A program made the position numbers and the translations under genes. Source: a virus. From it: a stretch of DNA of 64,000 nucleotides. Where the stretch lies: positions 1 to 64,000 of the IMG/VR virus record IMGVR_UViG_3300013004_000026. One strand, written 5' to 3'. The notes under the pieces were generated by a model. That model saw only the letters and a program-made list of their open reading frames with translations. It ran no database searches and was not told the DNA's origin. Below are positions 24,110 to 32,298 of this stretch, in pieces (position 1 is the stretch's first letter; the number at the start of each line of letters is the position of its first letter).

Positions 24110-25194
24110 GATATTCTCCTCTGATATTTTTGCATGATGCTTGTGTATTTTTCCATGGTCTGTGCTTTGGGCGCACACAATCCACACCAGCAACTATGCT
24201 TCTTGCACTGAATAACAGGTAGCGAATTGTTTTGTAACTGTGTTTTTAATTTATCCAGTAACTGTGTAGACTCGCTTAGATTTCCAATTGGTCCCACGGA
24301 GCCGTCAAAGTTCATCATACAATCTTTGTTGACAAACACTTCTCCGTTGACTTGTTTAACATATACAAAGAACCAATTGACTGAACAATACCAGTCTGGA
24401 AATTTATTGTAAACAAACGACACAGATTGTTTATAGTTTTCGTCATGAAACAATTGCCTGCTTCCGCAACAGGCCCTGCCTTGCTCACTTACATCTGTGC
24501 TAGCAGCCGGAGAGATATCTGTGTTGTACAGTTGATTAAGCCAAATAACCTGTTTGGGGTCATAGTTAAACTGTGGCCATTCTTTGGGATGGTCAATGGC
24601 CTTGGGTTGACAGGCAATTTCATGTTCTTGACACCACTGTACCTGCTGTTGAGCGTCTTCGAAATATTGAGGATGCATTAGTACCACACACTTTATTGCT
24701 CGACCGCTGTTTTTTATAACAAGTAGATTGTTTCTAAATTGTTGTTTGTGTTTATCAGTTGACTCTGGATGATAGCTCACAGTAAACTGATCAATCAACG
24801 GCAGCAACGACTGTAACTTTTTTTCGCTAATAATAGCATTGGTGGTAGTGGTAATGGTAATTGGCCATGCGTAATCTTGATGCTTTTGTTTTGCAGCCTC
24901 AAGGATGCTTACTATGTGGGGATGATGGAGAGCTTCGCCGCCATACACATTCAAAACTACTTTTTGTAAACCTCGTGTCTTGTATGCCAAATATGCATCA
25001 GCATACGCATACATGAAATCAATGGTGTTAAGACAATCTTGTAAGGGTGGATGCGCAGTGGTATTATCATGCCCGCCATACAATCCAGTGCCACAATACG
25101 AACAGTCTAGATTACACTTCATGGTAAGCTCCCAGTCTAATAAAAAACTAGGAGCATGACCCGGCTGGGCAAGAGGCTCTAAACAAACCGGCAT
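24106..25194 (-). CDS. Radical SAM enzyme with C-terminal Cys-rich domain
   Basis: 362 residues. The canonical CxxxCxxC cluster motif is CNLDCSYC (C27, C31, C34), followed by a GGEAL-like element (VYGGEALHH). A C-terminal Cys-rich region (CMMNFDG..., IQCKKHSCWCGLC) would bind an auxiliary Fe-S cluster as in SPASM/twitch enzymes. Substrate unknown; neighbours are a methyltransferase and cupin. The TAATG overlap couples it to the clamp loader. An Fe-S enzyme in a phage that also encodes Fe-S carrier and ferredoxin is notable. Confidence 0.9.
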   Translation of the reverse strand: MPVCLEPLAQPGHAPSFLLDWELTMKCNLDCSYCGTGLYGGHDNTTAHPPLQDCLNTIDFMYAYADAYLAYKTRGLQKVVLNVYGGEALHHPHIVSILEAAKQKHQDYAWPITITTTTNAIISEKKLQSLLPLIDQFTVSYHPESTDKHKQQFRNNLLVIKNSGRAIKCVVLMHPQYFEDAQQQVQWCQEHEIACQPKAIDHPKEWPQFNYDPKQVIWLNQLYNTDISPAASTDVSEQGRACCGSRQLFHDENYKQSVSFVYNKFPDWYCSVNWFFVYVKQVNGEVFVNKDCMMNFDGSVGPIGNLSESTQLLDKLKTQLQNNSLPVIQCKKHSCWCGLCAPKAQTMEKYTSIMQKYQRRIS

Positions 25195-26111
25195 TAGATC
25201 TGTGACAGTTCAATAATGGTTGCGCTGAGATTGATCTCAGGGTCGGCACAACTCACATGATTCACAAGACCTGTACGAATGATCTTGATTGCTTCGTCTT
25301 GTTTCTCGTGCGTGGTACCCCATAAAGTGATGTTGTCATACATCCATCGAAAGATATCTTCCATTTCTTCTGGTGCTGCTTGTGAACATAACAACACACG
25401 AGCTTCACGAATTTTGCCAGCTTTGAACAATTCAACAGCATCCAGTTTCCAGTCCCCAACTGCTTTATCGCCCTCGCGAGGCTTGTTCAGATGTCCGTCG
25501 TTGCTGTTTAATTGCACAAGATTCAAACATTTACGCAGATCTGGATATGTTGCTTTGACATAGCTGTCCAAGGTATCCAGATCAAATTCTATGCCTTCAC
25601 TAACCAACACAGTGGCCACTCGTGCAGTAAACTCTGTGTGATCCTGTTTGGCAATGTGGAAACCTTGGCAACGACTGTGCAGTGCTGGGATTATCTTGTG
25701 CGGTGCGTTACAAGTAAAAATAAATCGCACACTGGCATGATATGTTTCCATAGCATTGCGCAACAGTGCCTGGCTGTTTTGACTAAGATAATCTGCTTCG
25801 TCCAATAGAATTATCTTAAACTCACCAAACGGCATGGTGCTGGCAAATCCCAGCACCTTGTCTCTCATGGTCTCAACCTTGGTTTCGTTGCTTGCATTTA
25901 CCTGCAACACATCATACTCGTCCACTTTAAGTTCGTGAATTAACATACGAGCTAGTGTGGTTTTACCGGTACCGGGGCCGCCACTGAGTAAGAGATGTGG
26001 GATGTGGCCTTCCTTGATCCATTGTACAACTTGTTCTCGTTGATTGTTGTCAATGAACACATACTCTTTTACGGTACAAGGACGATATTTTTCAACCCAT
26101 AGTTCTTTCAT
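25194..26111 (-). CDS. 44: Sliding clamp loader subunit, gp44/RFC small-subunit type
   Basis: 305 residues. N-terminal WVEKYRP (RFC box II), Walker A GGPGTGKT at 44-51, Walker B LLDEAD (102-107) and the SRC motif at 146-148 that senses primer-template/ATP. It loads the sliding clamp for phage DNA replication, as T4 gp44 does with gp62. No gp62 or gp45 is recognisable in this window. ATGA overlap with the next gene. Confidence 0.93.
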   Translation of the reverse strand: MKELWVEKYRPCTVKEYVFIDNNQREQVVQWIKEGHIPHLLLSGGPGTGKTTLARMLIHELKVDEYDVLQVNASNETKVETMRDKVLGFASTMPFGEFKIILLDEADYLSQNSQALLRNAMETYHASVRFIFTCNAPHKIIPALHSRCQGFHIAKQDHTEFTARVATVLVSEGIEFDLDTLDSYVKATYPDLRKCLNLVQLNSNDGHLNKPREGDKAVGDWKLDAVELFKAGKIREARVLLCSQAAPEEMEDIFRWMYDNITLWGTTHEKQDEAIKIIRTGLVNHVSCADPEINLSATIIELSQI

Positions 26112-26506
26112 TTTTTCTCAACCTTGGCTTCTTCGTACACCACTCGGCGCACAACATTTTTTGATTCTTCTGATTTGTCAAACACAGGTTCTTGCCCTGG
26201 CTCATCCTGATGTTGATAATTTTTGCCAAACCAACTGCCTGTGAACAATTCTATCAAGCACCGCAGCGGCCATGCAACGACCACCAGTGTGGCAACCAGT
26301 AGTACGCCAACAAAGTGTACTGTTTGAACATACACATTAAAAATCAACTCCATGAGCATGCGCCAGAAGCCCATCATTTCGGTGTAGCTAAATTCTGATT
26401 CTTCGCCGCGATCAAAACTGCGAATATGCGCAACCAACGCAGTGCTTAGATGTTCGTTTTTGGTTTTGAGAATATCAAGCAAGCCTCGATAAAGACGAGC
26501 CGTCAT
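26108..26506 (-). CDS. Membrane protein, 132 aa
   Basis: Start at ATG 26506, which overlaps the upstream stop (ATGA). A helical cytoplasmic N-terminus is followed by a hydrophobic region of about 45 residues (roughly 60-105), probably two membrane passes, and a charged tail. Unknown; it lies directly before the clamp-loader gene. Confidence 0.68.
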   Translation of the reverse strand: MTARLYRGLLDILKTKNEHLSTALVAHIRSFDRGEESEFSYTEMMGFWRMLMELIFNVYVQTVHFVGVLLVATLVVVAWPLRCLIELFTGSWFGKNYQHQDEPGQEPVFDKSEESKNVVRRVVYEEAKVEKK

Positions 26507-26745
26507 GTGGCTGCGTTTTTTGGCTTCCTCTTTAAGATTTGAATCATCCGTTCCTGTTCCCATTTGTCTTCTCCATCAAAGATTGGTAAACTATCATAGT
26601 TGTCCTCTAACCAGCATTTTAACTGATATAGCTCTTGCTTGCAAGCTATTCCGGTGAAACCATCGTTGTACGGAGAATTTATTTCTAACAGACTTGTACG
26701 GATAGCTGCGTAAGCATCCTCAAGGCTGGGCTTTCGGAATCCCAT
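26503..26745 (-). CDS. Phage hypothetical protein, 80 aa
   Basis: Taken from ATG 26745 (MGFRKPSLEDAYAAI) because upstream codons lie inside the GroES-like gene. Compact helical sequence with YQLKCWLEDNYDSLP. No strong ribosome site seen; coupled translation likely. Confidence 0.66.
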   Translation of the reverse strand: MGFRKPSLEDAYAAIRTSLLEINSPYNDGFTGIACKQELYQLKCWLEDNYDSLPIFDGEDKWEQERMIQILKRKPKNAAT

Positions 26746-26749
26746 TTGG

Positions 26750-27169
26750 TTATCTTGTTTTGCTATGTGCCTGGACGGCAGAGCTAATGGTATCATCGGC
26801 GTCTGGTGCGTGGTCACTTACAAAAATGATACAGTTTGGGTCAACTCGCCTTAAGGTGAATTGCTCATTATCAATTTCAACCTCAATGCCTCGACTCCAG
26901 CGACCGTGTTCTACCAAGATCCATTGTCCTGGAACAACATCTTGTTGTTCTGGACCAACTTCATATACCTGCGCCCAGCGCGGACGAATACCGGTGGTAG
27001 TGGCATCGTCTCCTAACAACACTATACCACTGGAAAGAGTTCTACCACTAAAATTCATGTCCTTGATCAAGACATTGTTGCCCAATGGGCGAAGTTTTTC
27101 TATGTGATGAGTATGTCGATAACTTCCTTGTGTGGGAAATAATCCTTGTCCAATTGGTAATTCGCTCAT
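26750..27169 (-). CDS. GroES-like cochaperonin (T4 gp31 analogue)
   Basis: 139 residues, longer than GroES (about 97) by N- and C-terminal extensions of around 20 each. The Cpn10 beta-barrel starts LRPLGNNVLIK; the mobile loop SGRTLSSGIVLLG (41-53) ends in the GIVL segment (48-51) that docks GroEL. It would cap the host GroEL cage, as gp31 does for the T4 capsid protein. It lies in an operon with the clamp-loader gene. Confidence 0.88.
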   Translation of the reverse strand: MSELPIGQGLFPTQGSYRHTHHIEKLRPLGNNVLIKDMNFSGRTLSSGIVLLGDDATTTGIRPRWAQVYEVGPEQQDVVPGQWILVEHGRWSRGIEVEIDNEQFTLRRVDPNCIIFVSDHAPDADDTISSAVQAHSKTR

Positions 27170-27598
27170 TTAGATCCTCGACGGTCCGTTGCCATTGTTC
27201 TTTTTTGGTTGAAGAAGTTTTTGTTCAACCTTGGTACTCTTGGCCACTGCGTCTGCAAGTGCACCGCGCATTTTTGGTTGCTCAATTTCATCCATGGTTT
27301 GATCTTGCTCTAGTATTTCGTCTGGAATGCCAGTATTCACAGGTGGCACATTTGCTCTGGCATTTTGAGCATCTTCTCGTTGCTGCTCTACTCGTTCTTT
27401 GGTGTACACAGCATTGGTATTGTAGTATTCTTTCATCACTTGTTCGCGTGTGCGTACCACAATACCGCCCGGACCAAGTTCGTCGCCGCGGGCATTGGTT
27501 TTCATATTGCCCACAGCCACTGACTGTTCGTTGCGCACTCTAAGCGCATCCAAATCAATGGGTTTGCCTTGTGCTGTTCTATAAATTTGTTTTGCCAT
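27170..27598 (-). CDS. Conserved phage protein, 142 aa
   Basis: Begins MAKQIYRTAQGKPIDLDALR and contains NEQSVAVGNMKTNARGDELG, a pattern seen in marine T4-like phages without assigned function. The C-terminal half is charged and disordered. AGGAG precedes ATG 27598 and AATAAATA lies 20 nt upstream, so it is probably late and may be virion-associated. Confidence 0.75.
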   Translation of the reverse strand: MAKQIYRTAQGKPIDLDALRVRNEQSVAVGNMKTNARGDELGPGGIVVRTREQVMKEYYNTNAVYTKERVEQQREDAQNARANVPPVNTGIPDEILEQDQTMDEIEQPKMRGALADAVAKSTKVEQKLLQPKKNNGNGPSRI

Positions 27599-27617
27599 TT
27601 TATTCTCCTAAGGTAGA

Positions 27618-27625
27618 TATTTATT
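27618..27625 (-). promoter_or_regulatory. Late promoter-like box AATAAATA
   Basis: AATAAATA on the minus strand, about 20 nt before ATG 27598, then TTAGGAG. Confidence 0.45.
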
Positions 27626-28133
27626 TGAGGAATTCATTGGGATCTAAATCATAATATAAACTGTTAATCTTATGCACACCCAGCAGAAACAGTACATAAC
27701 TAGCCACACTACTACCTCGCCCAACACCCCACACAATGTTGTGTGCTCGCATGGTGTCCACAAGATATTTTAGATATTTGAGCAAGTTGAATAAGTTGCG
27801 TTCTTGAAACAGCAGCAGCTCAGTGCCAACTCGTTGTAGTTCTGCATCATTTGTGCATAATGACAACACATGCTCTGCAATATCCAACGATTGATAAGAT
27901 TCAGGCATGAGCCATTGCTGTTGGTTAGTATGATCAAAAGATTCTATATCCACAACATCAGGATTATAAATCTGAAGAGATGGAAATTCTGCATACAAAG
28001 CAGCTACCGCATAGTTGTAGATAGTGGGATCTATAACATGAACCTTGCCTAGGTCAAGTGCAGGTTTTTGATACAATAGGTCGCAAAGCTCGTCACAGCT
28101 GGCATACGCTACTCCGTATTGATCGTATTTCAT
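27621..28133 (-). CDS. Pol III alpha-like GRGS mini-protein
   Basis: 170 residues. The C-terminus contains GVGRGSSVASYVLFLLGV (137-154), matching the GRGS motif of the DNA polymerase III alpha/PolC palm, and ends DLDPNEFLK like the DLDPL-F region that follows in real polymerases. The catalytic Asp residues are absent, so it cannot polymerise DNA. It may be a decoy or inhibitor of the host replicase or a nucleotide-binding domain. ATGA overlap with the preceding gene. Very short relative to Pol III alpha (about 1160 aa). Confidence 0.7.
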   Translation of the reverse strand: MKYDQYGVAYASCDELCDLLYQKPALDLGKVHVIDPTIYNYAVAALYAEFPSLQIYNPDVVDIESFDHTNQQQWLMPESYQSLDIAEHVLSLCTNDAELQRVGTELLLFQERNLFNLLKYLKYLVDTMRAHNIVWGVGRGSSVASYVLFLLGVHKINSLYYDLDPNEFLK

Positions 28134-28375
28134 TTTTTGATATCTATGATTTTGCTAAAGTTTTTACTGTTCTTTTCCATGTCCTCAAGACGCTTGCGAT
28201 TTCTATTTGCTAGCTCGTCTTGATAGTGTTGCATGATCATTTGCATTTGCCGCAAAGCATCCCCGGATCCTAGTCTATAAGCAGAATTCATCTTATTTGT
28301 AAGTTCGGTTATTTTGTTGTACAGTTCTTCGTCTTTTAGATGAGTCACACTGTCAACTAATGGATGAAATCCCAT
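28130..28375 (-). CDS. Helical phage protein, 81 aa
   Basis: A conserved-type helical protein: a Leu/Glu heptad region (KDEELYNKITELTNKMNSAY) followed by a charged helix. Probable coiled-coil dimer. Coupled on both sides (1-4 nt overlaps). Not recognised further. Confidence 0.72.
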   Translation of the reverse strand: MGFHPLVDSVTHLKDEELYNKITELTNKMNSAYRLGSGDALRQMQMIMQHYQDELANRNRKRLEDMEKNSKNFSKIIDIKK

Positions 28376-28809
28376 TATATATCGCCTTGTTGTCTGTGTT
28401 CGCTGTGATGTACATCAAATTCGCCACCTGGGTAACGAGCTTTCAATTTATTTACATTCTCAGCAATGACTTCGTTTGGATCTAGATTCAAAGCTCTACA
28501 TGCATTAATCCAGTACCACATGATATCGCCTAGTTCGCGTTTCATGTGAAACACATTTTCTTCGGTAAGTGGTTTGCCTTGAAAAAAGATCTTTTTTGGA
28601 ATTTCACAAAATTCACCGGTTTCTGCGGCAAGTCCCAGAGCACCTGTCAGCAGCAGCGGGACATTGATGTCTGGCCCGTGAGCGTCTTTTTCGTAATCAA
28701 AATTTCCGTCCAAGTAGTCTAGACGGTTCATGAATGTGGTTAAGTCACGAGAAGCTTCGCTGGTTACTGCACCAACGAATTCGGAATATTTGTTTAGGTC
28801 AATGTTCAT
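28375..28809 (-). CDS. mazG: MazG-type nucleotide pyrophosphohydrolase
   Basis: 144 residues from ATG 28809 (MNIDLNKYSE), supported by GGAGATC. The Mg-binding pattern ExxE...ExxD is present: E63/E66 in ETGEF and E92/D95 in ELGD. MazG-like proteins cleave dNTPs/NTPs to NMP and PPi and are common auxiliary metabolic genes in marine phages. The insert QGKPLTEENV between the halves is typical. An 11-bp hairpin lies in its 5' leader. Confidence 0.88.
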   Translation of the reverse strand: MNIDLNKYSEFVGAVTSEASRDLTTFMNRLDYLDGNFDYEKDAHGPDINVPLLLTGALGLAAETGEFCEIPKKIFFQGKPLTEENVFHMKRELGDIMWYWINACRALNLDPNEVIAENVNKLKARYPGGEFDVHHSEHRQQGDI

Positions 28810-28820
28810 GTTGATCTCCA

Positions 28821-28847
28821 GTCCAGTTAGTTTAACACTAACTGGAC
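28821..28847 (-). terminator. 11-bp stem-loop between tail fibre gene and mazG
   Basis: GTCCAGTTAGT (28821-28831) and ACTAACTGGAC (28837-28847) form a perfect 11-bp stem with a 5-nt loop. There is no U-run; the stem ends just before the mazG ribosome site. It could be a terminator, processing site or 5' regulator. Confidence 0.45.
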
Positions 28848-28860
28848 CAAGAGTCAATGA

Positions 28861-31800
28861 TTATGATGCAGCAAAATTACCAGTTGAGATGTCGGATGCA
28901 CCACCAACAGGTGACATCTTCCAGTATGATCCTTGTAGAGCCCTAGTGATCACACCAGGTGCATTAGGAGCACCAAATCCAATCTGAGGAATTACAGTTC
29001 CGCCAACATTTATAACCAAGATACCTTTAGCTCTAATAGATTTATTTGCAAGTGTATTTGCAGTTAGTATTATGGCTTGACCAGTTGATATACTGGGCAA
29101 TGTTGTTGTGCCAGACCATACTGTATCTACTGGACTTGTAGGAGCTGCTGCTGTGGCTACTCCATCGGTGTACACCTGTGGAACTACCGACACTTGATAA
29201 TGATACATGGTATATGTTGCTGTACCTCCAAAATTAAACAACAGTGTACCACTGGAAGGAGTAAGAGCATGAGTAATGTTGAGTTGAATCTCAAATTCAT
29301 ATGTGGTTGATGCTGCCACGGTCAATTGCCCTGCTGTGCCAGAAGTACCGCCAAATATACCATAAGCAGTATTTGTTCCAGCAGTAGGAATAAGGCTACC
29401 ATTGTTAAATGCAGCATTGCCACTGATAACGTACATGTGTGGTGTTTGAATAACAGCACGGCTGCTGGTGGTTGGGGTAGCATACCAAACTCCACTAGCA
29501 AATTCAACTGCGCCAACTTTTGGTGTGGTTAGCAGCGTGCCGGTCGGAACAAGCAAACTTTCTTGAGTGTTGGTTGCTGCATCTAGACTGATGTTTGCAG
29601 CAGTAATGCCGCCGCCCACACCAAGACCGCCTGAGCCGGTTATAACAATAGAACCGATAGTCTTGGATGTACTGTTGATTCCAGCATTGGCTGCAATAAC
29701 ACCGCCAACATTGAGTTTGCTTTGAATACCAGCGCCACCTAGCACTGTCAGACTACCGTTTGGATCTGTTCCGCCTTTGGTACTTTCGGTTGAACTTGCT
29801 GCAACCAGGTTAGCATAAGAACTGCTGAACCCTAAACCACCCAGATAGCTGGCGCCATTGGCATACACATTACCTGCAACACCTAGCCCGCCATCACTGG
29901 TGCTGCCGTCAGCAAGGATAACTTGTTTGATTTGTAGTGCGCCACTGTTGAAGTTTGTGGCCCAGGCGCCGCTGTTGAGTACCAGGTTGCCACTCCACGC
30001 ACCAACTGGTTTTGTAGTTGCACCGTTGTAAACGCCAGACCATGTATTGGTATTGTTATCATACGATGTGCCGTCGTGTGGTTGTCCTATGTGTAGGTTA
30101 CCAAACACATTTACGCCACCCAGCGCAGTCATAGCACCCAAAGTTGGATTGCCGCCAGTTAGTACAGTTTCGTTTGGCTTGATTGGTGATGTGGTAGGAG
30201 TGCCCCGGGCGGCTTCTCTATTGAGAATGAATATAGAACCGGAGTCACTGGTACCAATATTGATATCACCGCTTACGCTCATGCCCACACGAGCCGAGCC
30301 GTTGCCTAGTACTAGGCCGCCTGTGGAAATATCTCCAGCTGTGACATTTTCAGAATTGTCAATGAACACACGACCTTGTGAGCCAGAACCAATTCCAATG
30401 ACCACATTGCTTTCAAACAGTGTGCCGCCAATCACTCGCAATGCTGCTGTAGCACTCCTTGCATCTGCATTGCTGTTAATCATTGCAGTACCATTGGTAC
30501 GCAGTGTACTGGTAATTACCAGGCCATTTGCACCGCCTGCGTCACCAACATACAAATTACCTGCAATACCAACCCCGCCTTTGACTACCAATGCACCTGT
30601 AGAAACATCTGTGGCTCTACTGCCTGCCAACACAAACATACCGCCTTTGAGAGCTCCGTCAACAGTTTGCCCGCCAACATACAAATTACCTTTGATGGCT
30701 GCACCACCTTGTACCTGGAAAGCTCCAGCATTCAAGTTACTTGCAGTGGTAGTCGCGTTTGAGTATAAGTTTGTCCCGGCAATTATATTCTTTTGAGCAC
30801 TGATACCGCCAGCCACAGAAAACGCACCTGTGGTTGAGCTAGTAGCATCTGTGGTGCTGGCCAGGCCAAATGTACCACCCACATTCAAGTCACCACCAAC
30901 ACCTACACCGCCTTGTACCACTAAAGCACCAGTTGCTGTGCTGTTTGAAAGTGTAGAAGGCATGCCAATGGTCACTGCTTTGTTGAAACTCCAACGATCG
31001 TCGCTGGCCAAAGTTAACCCACTGTTTACATATTCAATGTTTGCAAACGCTGTATCCACGCTGAGACCAGCGCCATTGGCCAAGGTTGCTGATGCTGCAC
31101 CGCTGGCCACAATTATGTTTTTGTCATCCACTGTCATCACAGTAGAATTGATAGTTGTTGTGGTACCATTAACAGTCAAGCAGCCAGTGATAATAACATT
31201 TTGATCGTTGTCAATGGTAACTGCAGGAGTCATTACACCACCATCGCGCTTGGTGCTGATCACAATGTTGCCGCCTAGGCCGTATGAAGTATTACTACCA
31301 GTGGCATACATGCCAATGGCTGCTACCTGTTGATAACTGTTGTTGCTATCGTCTTTGTTCTTTGTGAAAGCTAGGCCGTTAAAATAACCAATGTAGTCAC
31401 CAGTGTTGACCACAGTTTCAGTTGGATTGGCAGCACCTGCTGCACCTGGGTCAGCAGTACGACTTTTAGCAACGCTAAAACCGGCCTGTGTCATTGTGGC
31501 AGGATTATTTCCGCCATCTGCAAAATTCTGGAATGAAGTTACTCCGCCGCGCACACTGAAAGTGTCTGTGCCTGCCTTGGTGTTACTGTCAATCTTGGCA
31601 CTTACGGCAAACAAATTGCCCCATCCCAGTCTCAGCGTAGGAGTTGGATAACCGCCAATGCCGGCCATGTAGAAGTTGGGATCACGGAACACTGGGTTGC
31701 CGCGAGTGAGTTCGCGAACAAAAGTAGTTGTACCACTGTCAACACTGGAGAATTCAAAAATGTAATCACCAGGATCAGTAAAGGTAATCAGCCTACTGGA

Positions 31801-32298
31801 ACTCACTGTGCGCAAACCAGGAATTCCAGACAAATCGGTGGTCAGTGTACTTGGTAATTCCAATGTGTTTTCTACACTGCTGATGTTAACATAAAATAAC
31901 AATCGTGCAAACTGAAGCGCCGCTGGCCAGTTCTTGATCACAGAGTTGATCTTGATTGAACCAGTTGCATTAAGTTTGTGAATATTGCCAAGAGCCAGAT
32001 CCAGCTGAATTTCTGTAGCGGTGGCTGCGCCTACTTCGCCCCAGTCATACACTGTTTCACTTTGATTCTTGGTTTGAATATTTTTTACCTGACTGCCCAA
32101 AAAGTTGTTATCCAACGAGCTTCCGCTGAGCGCACTCTTAAGAATAACTTTGGATTGCAGGTCTTCAACTTCTTGTTTGATAAAAATGAAGTTGTTTTTG
32201 ATGTTGGTAAAGTTATCGCGGAAGCCTTGACTGTCATTGTCTTGCCCTGCGATTGGGTAATTACCATTGATATTAAACGGATTTACTAAGCTGGCCAT
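28861..32298 (-). CDS. Tail-fibre/adhesion protein, 1145 aa
   Basis: A long beta-repeat protein. The N-terminus DSQGFRDNFTNIKNNF is a virion-docking motif shared with the fibres at 41793 and 43127. From about residue 370 to 870 it carries roughly a dozen repeats of the type TGALVVxGGVGIxGNLYVG, likely a triple-stranded beta-helix shaft. The C-terminal 250 residues are Thr/Gly/Ala-rich and globular, the probable receptor-binding tip. It begins at an ATG that overlaps the 2108-aa gene stop. Confidence 0.83.
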   Translation of the reverse strand: MASLVNPFNINGNYPIAGQDNDSQGFRDNFTNIKNNFIFIKQEVEDLQSKVILKSALSGSSLDNNFLGSQVKNIQTKNQSETVYDWGEVGAATATEIQLDLALGNIHKLNATGSIKINSVIKNWPAALQFARLLFYVNISSVENTLELPSTLTTDLSGIPGLRTVSSSRLITFTDPGDYIFEFSSVDSGTTTFVRELTRGNPVFRDPNFYMAGIGGYPTPTLRLGWGNLFAVSAKIDSNTKAGTDTFSVRGGVTSFQNFADGGNNPATMTQAGFSVAKSRTADPGAAGAANPTETVVNTGDYIGYFNGLAFTKNKDDSNNSYQQVAAIGMYATGSNTSYGLGGNIVISTKRDGGVMTPAVTIDNDQNVIITGCLTVNGTTTTINSTVMTVDDKNIIVASGAASATLANGAGLSVDTAFANIEYVNSGLTLASDDRWSFNKAVTIGMPSTLSNSTATGALVVQGGVGVGGDLNVGGTFGLASTTDATSSTTGAFSVAGGISAQKNIIAGTNLYSNATTTASNLNAGAFQVQGGAAIKGNLYVGGQTVDGALKGGMFVLAGSRATDVSTGALVVKGGVGIAGNLYVGDAGGANGLVITSTLRTNGTAMINSNADARSATAALRVIGGTLFESNVVIGIGSGSQGRVFIDNSENVTAGDISTGGLVLGNGSARVGMSVSGDINIGTSDSGSIFILNREAARGTPTTSPIKPNETVLTGGNPTLGAMTALGGVNVFGNLHIGQPHDGTSYDNNTNTWSGVYNGATTKPVGAWSGNLVLNSGAWATNFNSGALQIKQVILADGSTSDGGLGVAGNVYANGASYLGGLGFSSSYANLVAASSTESTKGGTDPNGSLTVLGGAGIQSKLNVGGVIAANAGINSTSKTIGSIVITGSGGLGVGGGITAANISLDAATNTQESLLVPTGTLLTTPKVGAVEFASGVWYATPTTSSRAVIQTPHMYVISGNAAFNNGSLIPTAGTNTAYGIFGGTSGTAGQLTVAASTTYEFEIQLNITHALTPSSGTLLFNFGGTATYTMYHYQVSVVPQVYTDGVATAAAPTSPVDTVWSGTTTLPSISTGQAIILTANTLANKSIRAKGILVINVGGTVIPQIGFGAPNAPGVITRALQGSYWKMSPVGGASDISTGNFAAS

